This document shows positions 54,101-59,840 of a stretch of 64,000 nt of DNA, piece after piece (positions within the stretch are counted from its first letter, which is position 1; each line of letters starts with the position of its first letter). The notes beneath the pieces are model-generated. The model had not been told where the DNA came from and ran no database searches. It saw only the letters and a program-made list of their open reading frames with translations. A program made the position numbers and the translations under genes. The stretch comes from Blastobasis lacticolella. Its lineage: Eukaryota > Arthropoda > Insecta > Lepidoptera > Blastobasidae. The stretch is from NCBI GenBank assembly GCA_905147135.1, contig LR990043.1:7165057-7229056 (forward strand), read 5' to 3'.

Positions 54101-55498
54101 CCGCGGTACGGCACGCGAGCGGATTACGCGAACGGGTCAACATTCGAGTGGCGGCTAATATCGTGACATTAAACTAGACATTACGCCAACGTTGCATAAC
54201 TTAACACAACTCCGATAAGCAGAATCGCACTGCATGTCCCATTCAACGGCGCTCACCTCAATCGCTGGTCTGTCACAAGAGTATTATTTCATACTGTCAC
54301 GACTTCTGCGTCTAAGCCTTATTACTAGACGTGGAAACGACACCGCCGCTATAGTATTACAAAAGAGACAACGGCAATTCCGCAAAATGGTCGGTAATAA
54401 CTATCCAGGTATTTCACGATGTCGGCGCTTTCTGATACCGAGGCCCGCGCCGCGAAACTGCAACGCAATGCACCGCGTCACGGCGCAGCAATGTCACGCA
54501 AGGGAGCGTTTTATTGAAGAGAGAAAAGCCGTCTCAAATGTGCGCAATCATTTTGTTAGCACTGCATACCGCCGAGCCGCCGATAATGGACCCGATAATG
54601 ATTTTAATGGAAGATGGCGTTTTGATTTCCGTTCATGTTGAATATAAATTGTCAAATATTGATTAGAACTTAACAAAATGAAATAGAAAGTGGCGAGTAA
54701 ATTGAGAATTAAAGCCGCCAAAGCCTAGTTAAAATACGCCAAAAATGGAACTACAACATAAAAGTCAACAAACACTACGAAACATCATACTGCAAGATCA
54801 AACACAAGATAGGTGAAGTAAATACACTTTGTACCCGAGTCCATTAGGCGCGATCCTTGTCACTCAATGAGGTTCGTCACCAGATAAACAGGACAACGCC
54901 TCCAACGTCCCCGCAGACAATGATTGATGCCGCACTCCCGAAGAAACTATGTCGATAAACACCAATACATACCCGACGCAAAGTACCTAGTTAGTGATAC
55001 AGTACGACCGAGCAAGTTATCGATCTCGGAATGAATAAGGAATGTAGAACGCTTCATGGGTATTACTTCATGATGGAGTATTTTACGAGCTTTTAAATAT
55101 CCGTTCAATATGACGCCATGCCATAATTTTATCCGGATAGATCGTTGAAACTTTGTAGTACCCACGAGTATATTGGCAAAGTTTATGTGGCACATCCATT
55201 TGTGGCACATTTTGTGGAAGAGTTTCCGAACGAGCTACATGAATATAAGAGCACGAGGATATAAAAAACTCACCTTCAAGTATGATCCATAATATTTAGT
55301 GACGTAGGGGCTATCGCACTGCGACAGCACCATGATCTCCTGTTGTATGTCCTCGATCTCATCTTCTGCCTCTTCTAGGTCTATTATCTTGATGGCCACG
55401 ACCTGCTGCGTCCGGTTGTCGACGCCTTTGAACACCTCGCCGAAGGATCCCTTGCCGATCTTCTCTTGTTTCGTGAAGATCAGCTCCGGGTCGACCTT
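47..55498 (-). CDS. GckIII: GckIII-family Ser/Thr protein kinase (MST3/STK25/MST4 orthologue), 10 coding exons
   Basis: Spliced minus-strand CDS: 55498-55274, 12619-12403, 10955-10663, 10042-9897, 8177-8011, 5485-5376, 3830-3696, 2502-2407, 1235-1125, 121-47. All introns are GT-AG, phases agree, and the total is 524 codons plus stop. Counting from the first codon of 55498: glycine loop GKGSFGEV 15-22, ATP-binding Lys37, helix-C Glu54, HRD 126-128 with Lys130 and Asn133, DFG 146-148, activation Thr162 in [13 protein letters not shown], end of kinase near 258. An acidic [10 protein letters not shown] tail, a Pro/Arg-rich linker and the C-terminal helical domain follow. Family knowledge: GckIII kinases bind CCM3/PDCD10 through this C-terminal domain, join STRIPAK, and act in polarity, Golgi and tube morphogenesis; the Drosophila homologue is named GckIII and is also longer than the vertebrate forms. 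The start codon lies in an upstream exon (see 61372-61662 and 56772-56795). Identity is very secure; the N-terminus is not. Confidence 0.95.
566..655 (+). repeat. Dispersed repeat ('gtacaaaggtggactta' family)
   Basis: ttatttatttaatactttat, then tagtacaaaggtggacttaa and ctttgtctactagtctat. Further copies lie at 20591-20765 and 31158-31250. I take it for the 3' end of a lepidopteran LINE. Confidence 0.65.
882..1040 (+). repeat. Dispersed lepidopteran SINE-like repeat (gggccacc-ggatgg family), copy 1
   Basis: Contains the block atacggtaaccaaacaggca, gggccaccggacggaaagtg and caatgcgttgcccacctct. Related copies lie at 6513-6575, 12663-12710, 14021-14305, 38158-38300 and 40255-40385, all in the same orientation. 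This copy abuts the exon at 1125-1235. Confidence 0.8.
1125..1235 (-). CDS. GckIII: GckIII exon: CCM3-binding helices
   Basis: 111 nt, 37 codons, phase 0/0, from gtcAG|CTGTCG to CAACAG|GTACGT. It encodes [20 protein letters not shown] and then [17 protein letters not shown]. The EELRRAF-LAE pattern matches the conserved helix of STK24/25/26 that packs against CCM3. The GAGAAAA run comes from GCG/GCC repeats. A SINE-like repeat lies just inside the following intron. Confidence 0.93.
1424..1690 (+). repeat. LINE-derived repeat ('agtccactgcaggacttagggcctc')
   Basis: ataacagtccactgcaggac, ccataatctccacgcttggc and cattagtcgtcttgtacgac match a repeat typical of lepidopteran genomes. Related pieces lie at 15655-15815 (opposite strand) and 51620-51705. 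Confidence 0.65.
2238..2345 (+). repeat. Dispersed repeat ('cccacaggtggggtaggcagagac')
   Basis: (CATA)n followed by ctcacgcctaagtcccacag and ggtaggcagagactatggac. Related pieces: 22250-22325 (+), 26527-26600 (-), 16641-16700 (-). It sits in the intron right after exon 2502-2407. Confidence 0.65.
2407..2502 (-). CDS. GckIII: GckIII exon: start of C-terminal CCM3-binding domain
   Basis: 96 nt, 32 codons, phase 0/0, from tttccAG|GCGTCG to AATGAG|GTATGT. It encodes [20 protein letters not shown] and then [12 protein letters not shown]. The last block is the first helix of the GckIII C-terminal dimerisation domain, equivalent to the 'LSTIISPLFAEL' region of MST3. Confidence 0.92.
2620..2825. repeat. 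Probable LINE-derived sequence
   Basis: ctaccagggtcctccacttc gttcggtcatgggcatcctc and the following Cys/Trp-coding complement resemble the 3' coding end of lepidopteran LINEs. I recognise the style but no specific family. Confidence 0.4.
3516..3708 (-). repeat. 42-bp tandem repeat spanning the exon-intron junction (five donor copies)
   Basis: Five units, each containing (minus strand) AAAGC(A/G)GTGA followed by GTAGCTAGAA-type sequence and an ATTTTTAAT-like stretch. The exon/intron edges, real or decoy, fall at 3696, 3654, 3612, 3570 and 3528, exactly 42 bp apart. The first is the true donor of the exon at 3830-3696. Units two to four keep GTGAG; the last has GTGAATAG. Confidence 0.9.
3696..3830 (-). 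CDS. GckIII: GckIII exon: basic/acidic charged linker with tandem donors
   Basis: 135 nt, 45 codons, phase 0/0, from caattgcAG|CCCCGCCAG to AAAGCA|GTGAGT. It encodes [20 protein letters not shown], a run of alternating Arg/Asp/Glu/Lys, and [11 protein letters not shown] at the end. The last 12-13 exon bases and the donor belong to a 42-bp tandem repeat that continues into the intron. Reading through to the second donor (3654) would add 14 residues in frame; the frame then meets TAG, so donors further on would truncate the protein. Confidence 0.9.
4768..4995 (-). pseudogene. LINE ORF2 C-terminal fragment
   Basis: The minus strand encodes [20 protein letters not shown], then [14 protein letters not shown]...RKSWK. 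The KRGRPRxRW...D-F-KDW...W pattern is the extreme C-terminus of endonuclease-type LINE polymerases common in arthropods. Only this end survives, as expected of 5'-truncated insertions. Confidence 0.75.
5376..5485 (-). CDS. GckIII: GckIII exon: Pro/Asn-rich linker
   Basis: 110 nt, attccAG|CGGCGG to CAACCG|GTACGA. It encodes an Ala/Gly-rich start, then [20 protein letters not shown]. The PEP repeat comes from a 9-bp GC-rich tandem motif, so this linker probably varies in length between individuals or species. Placement rests on phase continuity with both neighbours and on the absence of stops. Confidence 0.85.
5640..5945. repeat. Unclassified dispersed element with A-rich end
   Basis: About 300 bp ending in aaaaaaagaaaaagaaaaaa at 5919-5942. 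The minus strand is open for 90 codons (includes [20 protein letters not shown]) but has no start context or splice support. It looks like a retroelement piece; class not recognised. Confidence 0.45.
6475..6526. repeat. Perfect 24-bp-arm hairpin
   Basis: Two perfectly complementary 24-base arms (ggtgatactcctgggggtct... and its complement) around tggt. The right arm runs straight into a copy of the dispersed SINE-like repeat (caatgcgttgcccaactct), so the hairpin probably arose by a fold-back event at the edge of that copy. Confidence 0.9.
6513..6600 (+). repeat. SINE-like family 3' fragment
   Basis: caatgcgttgcccaactcta and ttagctctggcagcgaacag match the 3' half of the copy at 882-1040. It adjoins the perfect hairpin at 6475-6526. 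Confidence 0.65.
6722..6830. repeat. LINE-derived repeat ('gcgaccttaacagggtcgtcggtccacc')
   Basis: tgccgtctgcatcctgcgac and cagggtcgtcggtccacctt; a fuller relative is at 9722-9862. Confidence 0.55.
7471..7691 (+). repeat. Dispersed repeat ending 'gaagtcgcgccgggtccactagt'
   Basis: Starts ctatacatagtataaaacaa, contains aacgcaacagattgcggttt, a G/A-rich stretch and ggggtaaagtgggtgtacgc, and ends at actagt. Complete copies lie at 21575-21830 and 22622-22858 and inverted at 25994-26236; partial copies at 24022-24064, 27022-27139 and 50467-50501. A related head (ctactaatattataaatatg) is at 10150-10250. Class unresolved; very common in Lepidoptera. Confidence 0.75.
7779..7888. repeat. 110-bp imperfect inverted repeat
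   Basis: gtacgccgccattttgatgc at 7779 pairs with the complement ending ...aagatggcggcgtac at 7888; arms of about 48 bp with scattered mismatches around a short loop (aaacagctctggcactggc region). It is a small fold-back or MITE in the intron between exons 8177-8011 and 5485-5376. Confidence 0.8.
8011..8177 (-). CDS. GckIII: GckIII exon: linker with DEPWIMTV motif
   Basis: 167 nt, from cttttccAG|GGAGGAC to GATAAAG|GTAATA (phase 1). It encodes [19 protein letters not shown], an Ala/Pro-rich stretch, and the basic end NKRRAEDK. A short E-P-W-I-M-T-V block after the acidic run is what I expect in insect GckIII proteins, but I recall that only loosely. Strongly GC-rich. A LINE 3'-end fragment begins about 37 bp beyond its 5' edge. 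Confidence 0.9.
8214..8325 (+). pseudogene. LINE reverse-transcriptase ORF 3'-end fragment
   Basis: Across one frameshift the plus strand reads [16 protein letters not shown] and then FKTKLHAHL, matching the usual LINE ORF2 C-terminus (RLWNSLPxxIR...FKxxLKxHL). It is truncated to about 110 bp and antisense to the kinase gene. Confidence 0.7.
9040..9430. other. Unrecognised, partly open sequence in intron
   Basis: Both strands are open here (77 codons plus, 128 codons minus), with a sharp drop in AT content. Probably a decayed mobile-element coding region. No motif recognised. Confidence 0.3.
9722..9862. repeat. LINE-derived repeat ('cacaggcctcccccagagatctcca')
   Basis: atcagcctaaagacgcccac, cacaggcctcccccagagat and accaggtcgtcggtccatct, a hallmark repeat of Lepidoptera. 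It lies within 40 bp of the 3' edge of exon 10042-9897. Confidence 0.7.
9897..10042 (-). CDS. GckIII: GckIII exon: end of kinase domain and acidic tail
   Basis: 146 nt, from ttccAG|AGG to GACTC|GTGAGT (phase 2). It was found by reading splice sites; no long open frame marks it. It encodes [20 protein letters not shown], then [15 protein letters not shown] and a Glu/Ser-rich run [21 protein letters not shown] is the kinase subdomain XI motif. The acidic Ser-rich stretch resembles casein-kinase-2 sites and marks the start of the regulatory linker. Confidence 0.93.
10150..10250 (+). repeat. Dispersed repeat head ('ctactaatattataaatatgaaag')
   Basis: ctactaatattataaatatg, aaagtttgtaaggatgtttg and cgcaaaaaatactgaatgga form a sequence very widespread in moth and butterfly genomes, usually the 5' part of elements ending in a 'gcgacttcg' block. 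Here the 3' part is missing. Confidence 0.6.
10663..10955 (-). CDS. GckIII: GckIII exon: activation segment and C-lobe
   Basis: 293 nt. It completes the DFG glycine and continues [20 protein letters not shown], with the activation-loop Thr and the [10 protein letters not shown] and [19 protein letters not shown] motifs typical of Ste20 kinases. It ends CLNKDPEN at AAT|GTGAGT, phase 0. The antisense strand is open for 178 codons here, but that frame only mirrors this exon. Confidence 0.96.
11558..11803 (+). pseudogene. Orphan cysteine-rich open frame, no start codon
   Basis: Plus-strand frame of 81 codons plus TAA, closed upstream by TAA at 11555-11557, with no ATG. It includes [20 protein letters not shown] and continues with further cysteines: C-x5-C-x2-C-x5-C-x7-C. 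The order (beta-like segment, Cys cluster, basic end) looks like real protein, either an exon of a gene antisense to GckIII or a relic of an inserted element or virus. A possible acceptor (aatttcAG) lies at about 11590. I do not recognise the family. Confidence 0.35.
12403..12619 (-). CDS. GckIII: GckIII exon: hinge, HRD catalytic loop, DFG
   Basis: 217 nt. It begins [18 protein letters not shown] after ttgttccAG and ends GVKLADF-type sequence (here DVKLADF plus the first base of Gly) at TTCG|GTTTGT, phase 1. It contains the hinge (IMEYLGGG), the catalytic loop [12 protein letters not shown] and the DF of DFG. Exon GC content is well above the flanking intron. Confidence 0.96.
12663..12710 (+). 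repeat. SINE-like family, short fragment
   Basis: tggttcacctgatggaaaat with the preceding gtagacggtcgcaaacg matches the head of the family. It lies about 45 bp upstream (in gene sense) of the exon 12619-12403. Confidence 0.55.
14021..14305 (+). repeat. Same SINE-like family, longest copy
   Basis: Head gacaaacgagcagacagccc, middle 'gcctgtaatttcgcaact', then ccttcaaatcggaacacaac and the tail 'cagagtcctaccac'. The order matches a repeat I know as very common in moth and butterfly genomes. Confidence 0.75.
15655..15815 (-). repeat. Fragment of the same LINE-derived repeat
   Basis: The reverse complement contains gccataatctccacgcttag and a cctcc...cctaatagg stretch paralleling 1480-1530. Confidence 0.45.
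16641..16700 (-). repeat. Fragment of the 'cccacaggggtaggcagag' repeat
   Basis: The plus strand reads ctctgccctgtggggtatgg gcatgagtgtg, the reverse complement of the family core. Confidence 0.5.
18740..18930. promoter_or_regulatory. GC-rich block, possible enhancer
   Basis: A sharp compositional island in AT-rich intron containing the perfect 16-bp palindrome aagttgcgcgcaactt (18839-18854), ggcccattggccgccg, and TTTATCAC. No coding or repeat signature. Enhancer role is inference from composition only. Confidence 0.25.
19740..20110. promoter_or_regulatory. GC-rich block with short direct repeat, possible enhancer
   Basis: It contains gctaatccca (Otx/Bicoid-like TAATCC), gagataagag (GATA) and a direct repeat aagcactccgcg at about 19980 and 20055. 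Open frames here are compositional. Confidence 0.22.
20591..20765 (+). repeat. Same 'gtacaaaggtgg' repeat family
   Basis: attttatttatttaacacta at the head and tatagtacaaaggtgggctt ...agctttatctaccagtctat at the end. Confidence 0.65.
21575..21830 (+). repeat. Same 'cgcgccgggtccactagt' repeat, complete copy
   Basis: ctatacatagtataatataa to gtcgcgccgggtccactagt, including an (AAAT)n stretch at 21734-21757. Its 3' half is part of the left fold-back arm; its 5' part is not repeated in the right arm. Confidence 0.75.
21683..23177. repeat. Left arm of a large inverted repeat (fold-back)
   Basis: About 1.5 kb that reappears reverse-complemented at 25677-27139. The inner edge is at ...ggaatattttcccg (23177). 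The outer edge falls inside a dispersed 'cgcgacttcg' repeat copy. By eye the arms differ at roughly 2 positions in a 125-bp stretch near 22120-22245, so they are nearly identical there, with small indels elsewhere. Confidence 0.93.
22622..22858 (+). repeat. Same repeat, second copy inside the left fold-back arm
   Basis: tctaaacatagtataaaaca to gaagtcgcgccaggccagct; mirrored at 25994-26236 in the right arm. Confidence 0.75.
23178..25676. other. Spacer of the fold-back, about 2.5 kb
   Basis: Very AT-rich in 23380-23900, then a minus-oriented fragment of the 'cgcgacttcg' repeat (24022-24064), then a more GC-balanced block at 24440-24880 that looks like decayed mobile-element sequence I cannot name. 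25278-25392 is inverted relative to 27139-27262. No gene recognised. Confidence 0.5.
25278..25392. repeat. Short inverted repeat, left copy (nested inside the fold-back spacer)
   Basis: It begins ataacggaatccgttattat and runs through ...gcggagagtttgaatgaatg. The same sequence is reverse-complemented at 27139-27262, so the two copies bracket the right arm of the large inverted repeat. Confidence 0.88.
25677..27139. repeat. Right arm of the large inverted repeat (fold-back)
   Basis: Reverse complement of 21683-23177. The inner edge is cgggaaaatattccggcggg (25677 on). The outer edge at about 27139 is truncated relative to the left copy and abuts a second inverted sequence (27139-27262). The open frames shared by both arms are repeat sequence; I recognise no protein family in them. 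Confidence 0.93.
27139..27262. repeat. Short inverted repeat, right copy, ending in a palindrome
   Basis: Reverse complement of 25278-25392. Its outer end, 27223-27253, is a perfect palindrome of two 15-bp arms (cagaataataacgga) around a single T. It may be the end of a DNA transposon or the scar of a rearrangement. Confidence 0.88.
31158..31250 (+). repeat. Same 'gtacaaaggtgg' repeat family
   Basis: tttgacacaatgcacaacat, agtagtacaaaggtgcactt and agctttatctaccagactac in order. One of few recognisable repeats between 28 and 53 kb. Confidence 0.6.
35405..35620. promoter_or_regulatory. GC-rich block with clustered SOX-like sites
   Basis: Four ACAAT/ATTGT cores within about 140 bp (near 35409, 35493, 35530, 35543), two of them in the preferred ACAATGG form, plus a Runx-like AACCACA near 35606. 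Non-coding composition. Regulatory role is inferred. Confidence 0.28.
38158..38300 (+). repeat. SINE-like family copy
   Basis: ttatacggcaaacgggccac, ctgatggaaaatggtcacc and caatgcgttgcccgcctctg in order. Confidence 0.8.
40255..40385 (+). repeat. SINE-like family copy
   Basis: cagacaaacgagcaagcagg, taacctgacggtaagtgatc and gaatgcgttgctgacctttg in order. Confidence 0.78.
40540..40745. promoter_or_regulatory. GC-rich block with POU octamer
   Basis: Exact octamer ATGCAAAT at 40607-40614, a CAGCTG E-box near 40720 and a run of CG-rich words. The plus strand is open in two frames here, which I read as composition, not genes. Confidence 0.28.
50467..50501 (+). repeat. Fragment of the 'cgcgacttcg' repeat
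   Basis: ttttacgcgaactaagtcgc followed by gggctaaagctagt, the 3' end only. Confidence 0.5.
51620..51710 (+). repeat. Fragment of the same LINE-derived repeat
   Basis: gacattagtcgtcttctaga acacccgtgag parallels 1608-1640. Confidence 0.5.
53202..54012 (+). mobile_element. Internally deleted hAT-superfamily DNA transposon
   Basis: 811 bp with terminal inverted repeats of at least 16 bp beginning TAGGGATGTTACGGAG, flanked by a perfect 8-bp target duplication gtacataa (53194-53201 and 54013-54020). Subterminal regions are packed with TCCGACTCCG-type short repeats, as in many hAT elements. The interior holds only a C-terminal transposase remnant, so the copy is non-autonomous. Its intact ends and TSD suggest fairly recent insertion. 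Confidence 0.92.
53370..53732 (+). pseudogene. hAT transposase remnant: C-terminal dimerisation (hATC) domain
   Basis: Open frame of 120 residues inside the hAT element. Residues 75-84 ([10 protein letters not shown]) and 94-111 ([18 protein letters not shown]) match the hATC pattern: small residues-Ser-x-E-x-x-FS, then an NRL...LLF-K-NL helix. The DDE catalytic core and BED zinc finger of a full transposase (about 600 residues) are absent. The first 60 residues do not look like transposase and may derive from an internal deletion junction. An AATAAA-like signal follows at about 53808. Confidence 0.75.
54021..55273 (-). other. GckIII intron between the hAT element and the first kinase exon
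   Basis: About 1.25 kb. It includes a plus-strand frame of 135 codons (54234-54641) without splice or motif support. No repeat recognised. Confidence 0.45.
55274..55498 (-). CDS. GckIII: GckIII exon: kinase N-lobe
   Basis: 225 nt, 75 codons, phase 0 at both ends. It begins after ...ttgttgCAG with [18 protein letters not shown] and ends YYGSYLK at AAG|GTGAGT. It carries the glycine-rich loop, the VAIKII lysine and the helix-C region [14 protein letters not shown], which is nearly invariant in GckIII kinases. No in-frame ATG lies between the acceptor and the kinase start, so an upstream exon must supply the initiator. The intron that follows is about 42.7 kb, far longer than any other in the gene. 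Confidence 0.96.
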
Positions 55499-56771
55499 CT
55501 GCAACAAGACCAACAATTTCACGTTAAGTATTGCGAAGAAGCTTCTCAAAATTGATATAAGAACCTACCTAAAACCACTTTCTTGGATTATTTGGGGGGA
55601 AGAGTAAGAAGGATATAAAGAATATTTTATTATTGTTAACATCAAGGTATTATTGGATAATCGGTATCGGTAATCGGTAGGTACCTAATAAATATAGATA
55701 TTTTAAATTTAGATTAGATGTAACGTTAAGTATAGAAATTGCAATCTGTCAAGTACACACACAATCAATTAAGGCACCTAGATAATCCTTTAATGCTTTT
55801 ACCGTACATCATATAATGTATTGTTTGGGATTGTACTTTATACCAATATACTGCATAAATACGTGCTGGCAAATAGACAAAACCACATGCTTCATATATT
55901 GATTTGACAGTTGCGATCCTTCACAGTTTTCTTTCACCAGTATTCAATACGAAACTGCTAACATTGGACTACCTATTTCACCAGATACTGTTAAATTTGT
56001 GTGAAATAAAGTACGCTATAACATATGAGAAGAACGTAGCTTCCTAACAGTGAAACAATTTTTAAAATCAGTGCAGTATTATTAGTCTATTCATGGAGGA
56101 AAGGTCTCGATTGAAAGATAGTAGCACACAACGTCTATAACTTTACGTTATTACACCGTTTGTGCTCGTTTCAATCCAATAACTTATCATCAATATTATT
56201 ATCATAGATAGGCTGTTTAGTCATAAGCACACAATCATAGCGGAATGCGATAAAGAAAGATTAGCGAAAGTTTCGTATAAATATTATAAAAAAACATATT
56301 TATTTAAAACGCCACTTCGACCTACTACGCCAAACACAAAGTCACAAGTTTTAATTTCGTTTCGTTTGTTAACTGAGAGTTAATTAAACACACCAGTGTG
56401 TTCGTTACCACAATTCATAACTGTGTGAAGGTCATAGTACCTATTAACACATACCACTTTGCTTTGTAACTATCTGACACAGATTTTCTAGCATGAAATA
56501 AATATATAATAGGTATGTGAAACTTCGGGAGATAATATTTTTGGTCATATTTGGGTACCTAATCTATACCTCTGTATAAGACTCTTAGCTGGATTACTTT
56601 TCTGGTCACTTGGACCACCGTTGTACTTATTTGATTTTCCCAGCCGAGAATTTCGAGTGGGCGTATGTACAGAGACCATCATTGCACTTGGTAAAAGCAT
56701 GCGCCACTCGTATCCAGTACCTAACCTTTCGGAATTCGTATTCTTCTACAAACGAATGTCACCCTTTTTAC

Positions 56772-56795
56772 GTTTTCTCTGTGCAATTTTTGCAT
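56772..56795 (-). CDS. GckIII: Candidate short alternative first coding exon of GckIII
   Basis: An ATG in good context (CGAAATG) is followed by 8 codons, MQKLHREN, then AAC|GTAAAA in phase 0, which would join KVDPEL at 55498. About 60 bp upstream on the same strand begins a GC-rich patch (56855-56980) holding an initiator-like TCAGTG and a TGACGTCC element. GckIII kinases usually have a short N-terminal extension, which is why I looked here. The donor is weak and the exon tiny, so this is only a candidate. Confidence 0.22.
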
Positions 56796-56854
56796 TTCGC
56801 AGAAGGTATAAAACGACAGTGAACGATTTGAGCAGGTAGGACAATATCTGAGAG

Positions 56855-56990
56855 GTGGGAAGTTTCCTCCCGATCGCTTCGGACGTCACCCGGCGCCCGG
56901 GGGTACCCGCACTGACTCAAAGCGTGGAAGCGCCGGGCCCCGCCGAGATGCAGCCGAACGCCTCTACGTGACCACTTTACGTAAACACTA
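56855..56990 (-). promoter_or_regulatory. GC-rich patch, possible internal promoter
   Basis: This abrupt GC-rich block in AT-rich intron carries, on the minus strand, TTTGAGTCAGTGCGG (arthropod initiator-like TCAGTG) and TGACGTCC (CRE-like). It lies 1.4 kb upstream of the first kinase exon. Promoter function is inference. Confidence 0.25.
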
Positions 56991-59255
56991 AGTGTGAAAT
57001 ATTGCCTCAAGGCATTTCACTCTGTACATTACTGTTTATGCATGCCTGATTTATTGCGCAAGCAAGTTATGAATAAAGCAACATATACCAAGTTGCTACA
57101 ATACACGTATGTAATGCTTAAAAGTAAATAAAGCGATGTCGACACTATTAACGAAATCTGAATTGTGATGTCATTGGACGATTAAGTCAGTCTTAAAATG
57201 GACTATCGTCATCTAATTATATTATGTAGGTACCATTAATTATCGAAAATACATCGGATCTCACGATTATATTGAAATATATAATAAACGGAAAACATTC
57301 AACTTTATTGGTTAAAGAGTTTTAAAATAAATCATTCTACCGCGTGACACACATTAAAATCGCTGATTATAAACATCACACATACCTAAGTAATCATACA
57401 TATAAGCTTCGGTATTATTCCATAGCGCGGCGTACGCTGCATGGATAAGATAATTCAACTTCAAAGGCCGCACAATGTGAAGGGCTTCACAAGAAAAGGC
57501 CACTAATATCCTCGACCCAGGCCAAGACAAAAACATATTTAAATGGCACGATGAAAATGACATGAATATAAATTGGTATTCGTCTCAACAGTCTCACGTT
57601 GAGAGGGTGGAACAACTTTTGGATTAGATTTTAGTGAAGTTTTCTCAGCTGGGATAGATACGTAGGTTCGTGCAATCGATCTATAGCGGTTTATATGTAG
57701 ACGGAGGAAATACTGGAGTACGTGATCTGTTTAGTGAGGAGACTGTTGAAGAGACTTAGTTATCCTTTTAATTTTGTTTAGACGGTGATATATCTATCGA
57801 TTCTACGAGCTTGGGCTTAAAGGCGTACTTGGCTTGATCGGGTACTTATTCCCAGATGCGTTTTTATCGTCCCCCTTTCATCGATTTCACATCACCGCAA
57901 ACCTTTAAAATTCGAACCAACAGGAAATTACCATATCTGTAACCTATATAATACCTAAAGAAAATTCGAATATAGCCCAATAGCGATTTTTTACTGTTAT
58001 TGAATTAGTTTTTTATGAGAATGTAAAGTTGTTGTGCACAAAACGCTCAGTATAAGAAGGCTCGTAAAGGGAGAAAAGTTCGTCGTTCAGTGAAAACAAA
58101 AAGGCCTGTTAAATTTCGTAGGCAAATTTCACCGGCGAAAAGCTTAAAAAGTCGAGGGCAATATTACAGTAAGTCGATTTCAGCAAAGGCTAACCGCACC
58201 TTTGTTGTGGCACGAGCGGCGCCGTTCCGGTTTTAATTAAAAACAAATGTTGCCGCGGTAGTTGAAAATGAAATTTAAAGGACATCCATACTGCGCGTCC
58301 GTCCTCCGCATAAAAGGATGAAACGGAACACTTCATTGTTGATCCAACATTAAACGAAACATTTTATTTCAAACTAAGGCAAGGCTGAACGATTCTCGGG
58401 TAATTAAACAACGGAGGCGGAAGTATGGAACTGTGCGGAAGTGTGGAAGTATGGAAATACGAAACCCGCTCCACCAAAGGAAACTGCCTAGGAGCGCCAG
58501 AAAACAGAGGTCGTTTAAAATTATGATCCGGGAGAATTATCTAAATTAATGAAACTGCCAACTCATCAAAACTTTTCTATAAACACAGAAAGAAAACCTT
58601 TTAGAAGATTAGATTTATACGAAAAGTTATTTGTCGAGATAAAAAACTCTCTTTCAGAGCTTCATTAAAATGATGAAGTGTCAAAGGGAACCGGAGTGTG
58701 AGTTTGCTACTTTAGCACCAATAAGCAGTATCCTAATTAAAATATTGAATGGACAAGTACGTAACAACGTAGGAACATGCATCGCCGGTTTTATAAAAGG
58801 ATTCTTCGCGTCTATTTAAACCATTTTACCATGTTAACCACTCATTAAATTTACCCGAGCCCTTTTAACCCTTTTACATGCCTCAGCAAACTTTTCACGG
58901 TACAAAGGAGTGCCTCCTTATTATACTGGAGTGGACATCGACCTCATGCCTCTTAATCGATGCAACATAAATAAATCATGATTTGCTCGCTCGATAAGTA
59001 TTGACAGTCGACAGTTACATCCCATAAATAATGCACCTAAATTACTTTATCATAATTGTTGTAGTGGTTGTCTTCGGAAAATAGTTATATGTATTCTTTC
59101 ATAGATATCTCATATTCTCTATTTGCTACTGTGTTACGGAATGCAAATTAACATAGGTTTCGAACGAGACAACCTGCAGTCGGGACGAGTTACGCAAAAC
59201 CCATTGTTTTCCTTAACTAATAACATAAATTAACTATAATTAAGAATAGTCAAGG

Positions 59256-59611
59256 AGTGTCGGTGGCCGTGTGGTTAAGGTATCCGACTAGTAAGTAAAA
59301 GGAACCGGGTTCGAATCCTACAGCCGCCAAGTACCAATGACTATTTTTTGAGTTATGTTCATTAGTTGAATGCTAACCGATGCTCTTACGGTGAGGGAAA
59401 ACATCGTGATGAAACCTGCACATTCAGGTGACTGAATGTGTAACCATGATCCAATCTGGTCAGGTTCACCTGGTAGCAGGGTCACGGAGGTCAGATAGCA
59501 GTCGCAGTTATCTGATCTGCCAAATCCTGGATCATGGTCAAGACGGACCCCGAGCCGACGTGCGCGAGAGCACAACCGAGACATTAACGCCAAGATTATT
59601 ATTATTATTAT
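59256..59611 (+). mobile_element. tRNA-derived SINE
   Basis: The head has RNA polymerase III box A TGGCCGTGTGG (59264-59274) and box B GGTTCGAATCC (59308-59318). The body contains the core gtgagggaaaacatcgtgat (59391 on) familiar from lepidopteran SINEs. The tail is (ATT)n at 59595-59611. Overall about 355 bp, antisense to the kinase gene. It is not a functional tRNA gene: the anticodon arm is degenerate and the acceptor ends do not pair. Confidence 0.85.
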
Positions 59612-59840
59612 AACTACAATCAAGAAAAGTAATTTTGACGTGATTATGTTAAGTACGAAGTTGGAAATGGCGAATGTACGATAATCCGTTAATCCGTATA
59701 GCACCGGTACGTCACATGAGCGGAATGCGATAAAGTTAAGCCAATTTTCATACGGATTTCAACTACACTTAATAAACACAATGTCTACGAAAACAACAGT
59801 CACGCCGTTTTAGTCCAAGCGTAAAGCGACAAATTCCACC

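Larger units (their letters stand above)
55499..59255 (-). other. 5' intron or upstream region of GckIII
   Basis: AT-rich sequence with the GC patch at 56855-56990. A 17-bp word, agcggaatgcgataaag, occurs at about 56239 and again at about 59719. No other gene or known repeat recognised. Confidence 0.4.

Noticed and set aside
54234..54641. Plus-strand 135-codon frame
   Set aside because: No motif, no splice signals consistent with an exon, and composition like neighbouring intron.
59256..59330. tRNA gene (clear A and B boxes)
   Set aside because: The anticodon arm does not fold and the sequence continues into a SINE core and an (ATT)n tail, so it is a SINE head.
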